Shown piece by piece: positions 60,574-64,000 of a DNA stretch of 64,000 bases; the stretch's first letter is position 1; the number at the start of each line of letters is the position of its first letter. The position numbers were made by a program, and so were the translations under genes. The notes beneath the pieces were generated by a model. That model did not search any database. It was not told where the DNA came from and saw only the letters and a list, made by a program, of their open reading frames with translations. This DNA comes from Dryocola sp032051265 (GTDB lineage Bacteria > Pseudomonadota > Gammaproteobacteria > Enterobacterales > Enterobacteriaceae): the NCBI GenBank assembly GCA_032051265.1, contig DAMBYU010000004.1:124001-188000 (forward strand), given 5' to 3'.

Positions 60574-63168
60574 ATGATTAAAAAGTCGCTCACACATCAG
60601 GTACTCACCGTTGCACCCCTGTCGGCGATGGTCATGGCGGCGCTCTGGCCGGCAATAAGCGTTGCAGAAAGCTACTTCAATCCCGCATTTTTATCCGGAG
60701 ACGCCGCCGCCGTGGCGGATTTGTCGCGTTTTGAGAAGGGCAGCCACCAGGCGCCGGGCGAGTATCGCGTGGATATCTGGCGCAACGATGAGTTTATCGC
60801 CACCGACGATCTGCAGTTTGTGGCGGCGAGCGGCGCCCAGACTGGCGAAACCGTTAAGTCCGGCGGCCTTACGCCATGCCTCGATGTCGCCTGGCTTAAA
60901 CGTCTCGGGCTGAATAGGCTCGCCTATCCGGACCTTGGGAAATATAAAGCAGGCGAATGTGTGCCAATAAGCGAGGCTATTCCCGGTGCGGAAACGGCAT
61001 TTGATTTTGCCAGACTGCGTCTGGATATCAGCCTGCCGCAGGCGTCGTTGCTCAATAGCGCGCGCGGCTTTATTCCGCCAGACCAGTGGGATGAGGGCAT
61101 ACCGGCGGCGCTGGTGAACTACTCGTTTACCGGTAACCGGGCGACCAACGACGACAGCTATTACCTCAGCCTGCAAAGCGGCCTGAATTACGGTCCGTGG
61201 CGTCTGCGCAATAACGGCGCCTGGAGCTATACCAGCGGCGATGGCTACAACATTAATACCTGGCAGAACATTAGCACCTTCGTGCAGCGGGCGATTGTCC
61301 CGCTGAAAGGCGAGCTGGTGATGGGCGACAGCAACACCGGAACCGAGGTATTCGACAGCCTGGGATTTCGCGGCGCACGCCTTTACTCCTCAGACAGCAT
61401 GTATCCGGAGAGCCTTCAGGGTTACGCGCCAACGGTGCGCGGCATCGCCCGGACCAACGCTAAAGTCATCATTCGCCAGAACGGCTTCGTTATCTATCAG
61501 AGTTATGTATCGCCTGGCGCATTCGCCATCAGCGATTTGAACCCGACATCTTCGAGCGGCGACCTTGAAGTCACGCTCGAAGAAAAAGATGGCAGCCTGC
61601 AGAAATACAGCGTCCCGTACTCCACCGTGCCGCTGCTGCAGCGTGAAGGACGGCTAAAGTATGATCTCGCCGCCGGGGATTTCCGCAGCGGCAATAGCCA
61701 GCAGGATAGGCCGTTCTTTACCCAGGGCACGCTGATTGCTGGTCTGCCAGATGGCTATACCGTTTACGGCGGTACTCAGCTTGCGGAACGCTACACCGCA
61801 GCGGCACTTGGGCTGGGGAAAAACCTCGGCGAGTGGGGCGCGGTTTCTCTGGACGTGACCCACGCGCGCAGCAAGCTTGCCGATGACAGCGAGCAGCAGG
61901 GACAGTCGCTACGTTTCCTGTATGCCAAATCCCTGAGCGGCTACGGCACCAACTTCCAGCTTCTTGGCTACCGCTACTCCACGCGCGGGTTCTACACGCT
62001 TGATGAAGTGGCTTACAAAAATATGGAAGGCTATGAATATGAGCTGGAGGATGACGGCACGCACCATAAAGTCCAGACGCCGCAAAGCTACCACAACCTG
62101 CGCTATAGCAAGCGCGGGCGTTTCCAGGTGAATATCTCGCAGTCCCTGGGGGATTATGGCTCGCTGTATCTTTCCGGCAGTCAGCAAACTTACTGGGGCA
62201 CCGATCGGGACAACACCTGGTATCAGGCCGGTTACGCCAGCGGCTGGCGTGGGATCAGCTACTCGGTGTCTGCGTCGTGGAGCAAGTCTGTGGGCCTCGC
62301 GGATAACGACCGAATCGTGGCGTTTAACCTCTCGGTGCCGTTCAGCACGCTGTCAGGCAACGGCTATTCGCGAGAACGCGCAATCGACCGCGCCTACGCC
62401 ACCTTTGCCGCAAGCCGACATTCCGACGGGAAAAATACCTTTCAAACCGGCGTCGGCGGCACGCTGCTCGAAGGCCGTAACCTGAACTACAGCGTGACTC
62501 AGGGCCGCAGCAGTTCCAATGGCTACAGCGGCAGCGCTAATGCCAACTGGCAGGCGACTTACGGCACCGTGGGCGTGGGCTACAACTACGATCGCGACCA
62601 GCACGAATTCAACTGGCAAGCGTCCGGCGGCGTAGTGGGACATGCCGATGGCATTACCTTCAGCCAGCCGCTGGGCGACACCAACGTATTAATTAAAGCC
62701 CCCGGTGCATCCGGGGTCAGCGTCGAAAACCAGACCGGCGTGAAAACCGACTGGCGCGGTTACGCCGTGATGCCGTACGCCACGGTTTATCGCTACAACC
62801 GTATCGCGCTGGACACCAACTCGATGGATAACCACACCGATATTGAAAATAACGTCAGCAGCGTGGTGCCGACGCAGGGCGCGCTGGTCCGCGCTGCATT
62901 TAATGCTCGAATCGGCGTACGGGCGATTATTACCGTAAAACGCGGCGATAGCGCGGTGCCCTTCGGCTCAGTCGTGCGCGAAGAAAGCAGCGGCGCAACC
63001 AGCATGGTGGGCGATGACGGACAAATCTACCTCAGCGGGCTGCCGCTGAAAGGGAAACTGCTCATTCAGTGGGGCGACGGCAAAAGCTCCCGCTGCTTTG
63101 CCCCTTACAGGTTGCCAGAGGAGAGCCTGAAGCAGGCTGTCGCCATGGCCACTGCCACCTGTTCATAG
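60574..63168 (+). CDS. fimD: Fimbrial outer-membrane usher (FimD type)
   Basis: An 864-residue usher: signal peptide, N-terminal chaperone-binding domain (FNPAFLSGDAAAVADLSRFE), a 24-strand beta-barrel with plug (GYAPTVRGIARTNAKVIIRQ) and C-terminal CTD1/CTD2 domains with the final cysteines. It forms the pore and assembly platform for the fimbria. Complete, with a 31-bp gap after the chaperone gene. Confidence 0.95.
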   Translation: MIKKSLTHQVLTVAPLSAMVMAALWPAISVAESYFNPAFLSGDAAAVADLSRFEKGSHQAPGEYRVDIWRNDEFIATDDLQFVAASGAQTGETVKSGGLTPCLDVAWLKRLGLNRLAYPDLGKYKAGECVPISEAIPGAETAFDFARLRLDISLPQASLLNSARGFIPPDQWDEGIPAALVNYSFTGNRATNDDSYYLSLQSGLNYGPWRLRNNGAWSYTSGDGYNINTWQNISTFVQRAIVPLKGELVMGDSNTGTEVFDSLGFRGARLYSSDSMYPESLQGYAPTVRGIARTNAKVIIRQNGFVIYQSYVSPGAFAISDLNPTSSSGDLEVTLEEKDGSLQKYSVPYSTVPLLQREGRLKYDLAAGDFRSGNSQQDRPFFTQGTLIAGLPDGYTVYGGTQLAERYTAAALGLGKNLGEWGAVSLDVTHARSKLADDSEQQGQSLRFLYAKSLSGYGTNFQLLGYRYSTRGFYTLDEVAYKNMEGYEYELEDDGTHHKVQTPQSYHNLRYSKRGRFQVNISQSLGDYGSLYLSGSQQTYWGTDRDNTWYQAGYASGWRGISYSVSASWSKSVGLADNDRIVAFNLSVPFSTLSGNGYSRERAIDRAYATFAASRHSDGKNTFQTGVGGTLLEGRNLNYSVTQGRSSSNGYSGSANANWQATYGTVGVGYNYDRDQHEFNWQASGGVVGHADGITFSQPLGDTNVLIKAPGASGVSVENQTGVKTDWRGYAVMPYATVYRYNRIALDTNSMDNHTDIENNVSSVVPTQGALVRAAFNARIGVRAIITVKRGDSAVPFGSVVREESSGATSMVGDDGQIYLSGLPLKGKLLIQWGDGKSSRCFAPYRLPEESLKQAVAMATATCS

Positions 63169-63195
63169 CGATTAGCACGGCTCAGGAACCTAATA

Positions 63196-64000
63196 ATGAA
63201 AGCGAAAACTTATCTGGCCGGGGCCGTGCTGCTGGCCTGCACCACACCGGTTTATGCTACGGTCTGCTCTAACGCAAACGGCGTGCCGACAGAGATCTCC
63301 TACGACCTGTCGAACACTTTTAACAGCTCAAATAATCAGGTCGGCCAGATCGTCACGCTGGCGGAAAAATCGCAGTGGATTGGCGTTAATGCCACCTGTC
63401 CATCCGGCACGAGCGGCAATACGACCCTGCGTAGCTATGTCACGACTCTACCTGTCCAGGAAACGCTGGACGGCTACAAGTATCTGAAGATAAATGACTA
63501 TCTTAACGGCGGCATGAAGATCACCGACAGCGCGGCAGGCGTTTTTTACCCACCGCGTGACTATATACAGATGGGCAACCACCCCAACGTATCTAAAGGT
63601 CAGCCTTTTCCCGTTAAGGATTCAAACCTTGTCTTCCGCCTGAAGGTGACCCGGCGCTTTATCAATATGGTGCCGATCCCGAAACAGACCATGTTTAGGG
63701 TATACGTCACGACGCGAAACACCGACCCGCTGACCACGCCGGTTTATACCATCAGCTACAGCGGCAAGGTGGAAGTGCCGCAAACCTGCGAGATTAACGC
63801 CGGGCAAATCGTCGAGTTTGATTTTGGTGATATCGGCGCGGCGCTGTTTAGCCAGGCTGGTGCAGGGAACCGGCCGCCGGGCGTAACGCCGCAAACGAAA
63901 ACCATCGCTATTAAGTGCACCAACGTCGATGCGCAGGCTTATCTCTCGCTGCGTCTGGAGGCGGAAAAGGTCGTCGGCAATATGATGGTTTCCGGTAACG
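63196..64000 (+). CDS. FimH/LpfD-like tip adhesin, cut by the window end
   Basis: The first 268 codons of a two-domain adhesin, continuing past the window. A signal peptide (MKAKTYLAGAVLLACTTPVYA) is followed by a lectin-type domain (CSNANGVPTEISYDLSNTFN; YLKINDYLNGGMKITD). The pilin domain then begins near GKVEVPQTCEINAGQIVEFD. It follows the usher directly, so FimF/G-like adaptors are not between them. The style is closest to LpfD/FimH-like adhesins of short operons. Confidence 0.85.
   Translation, partial: MKAKTYLAGAVLLACTTPVYATVCSNANGVPTEISYDLSNTFNSSNNQVGQIVTLAEKSQWIGVNATCPSGTSGNTTLRSYVTTLPVQETLDGYKYLKINDYLNGGMKITDSAAGVFYPPRDYIQMGNHPNVSKGQPFPVKDSNLVFRLKVTRRFINMVPIPKQTMFRVYVTTRNTDPLTTPVYTISYSGKVEVPQTCEINAGQIVEFDFGDIGAALFSQAGAGNRPPGVTPQTKTIAIKCTNVDAQAYLSLRLEAEKVVGNMMVSGN

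Noticed and set aside
1..64000. CRISPR arrays, rRNA genes, complete tRNA genes or intact insertion sequences
   Set aside because: None were seen on reading through; the only tRNA-like sequence is the short fragment at 30857-30875 and no transposase or integrase gene is present.

Overview
The gene content points to an Enterobacteriaceae chromosome, probably Enterobacter, Lelliottia, Citrobacter or Klebsiella-like; I cannot name the species. Supporting signs are type 1-like fimbriae, NepI, the YagEFGHI/XynR xylonate cluster, RtcR/RtcB, CbeA/CbtA and REP elements. The left ~37 kb is a mosaic of accessory modules. The right ~27 kb looks like chromosomal backbone carrying a variable GTPase operon.

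Region 1 (1-16.2 kb) is a decayed integrative-element arm. It has an ArdC-like metallopeptidase and a small partner (265-1555), then a block of restriction functions. These are a phosphorothioate-type SBD-HNH nuclease (1920-2792), a frameshifted Mrr-like nuclease (2947-3953), an orphan HsdR N-terminal-like protein (3984-4880) and a full type I system hsdM-hsdS-hsdR with a YgjP-type metallopeptidase (12047 down to 4903). It ends with the last four genes of a GI-type conjugation (T4SS) operon (16213 down to 12176); the rest of that operon is missing.

Region 2 (16.4-35.2 kb) is bracketed by two diverged copies, in the same orientation, of one cassette: a Ner-like regulator, glucitol/sorbitol-type PTS IIC, IIA and IIB(C), and a Gfo/Idh/MocA oxidoreductase. 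Each faces its own small XRE regulators across an intergenic region with its own operator motif (GACT-N3-AGTC in copy 1, CTACG-N5-CGTAG in copy 2). Between them lie two unrecognised proteins, McrBC, and a CP4-44-like block: ArdB, RadC-like with an in-frame amber codon, CbeA antitoxin, CbtA toxin and DUF4942. A fragment resembling the 3' end of leuX tRNA follows, which suggests an old att site.

Region 3 (35.3-38.4 kb) holds an orphan T6SS effector/immunity pair (Tlde1/Tldi1-like), a stub of hcp, two small unknown genes, a VOC-fold protein, a DUF1294 membrane protein and a YkgJ-type Cys-cluster protein.

Region 4 (38.1-44.2 kb) is an operon of three dynamin-like GTPases, a membrane-anchored coiled-coil protein and a WYL-domain regulator. 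It is the best candidate here for a little-described (possibly defence) system.

Region 5 (44.6-64 kb) holds the xylonate/xyloside catabolic operon with its IclR-type regulator and the RNA-repair locus. The latter is RtcR (C-terminus frameshifted), a sigma-54 promoter, RtcB, a nucleotidyltransferase and a HEAT-like protein, with no RtcA. After these come the NepI efflux pump and a fimbrial operon (fimA, I, C, D and an adhesin) that runs off the right end.

All calls come from reading the sequence; no database search was possible.
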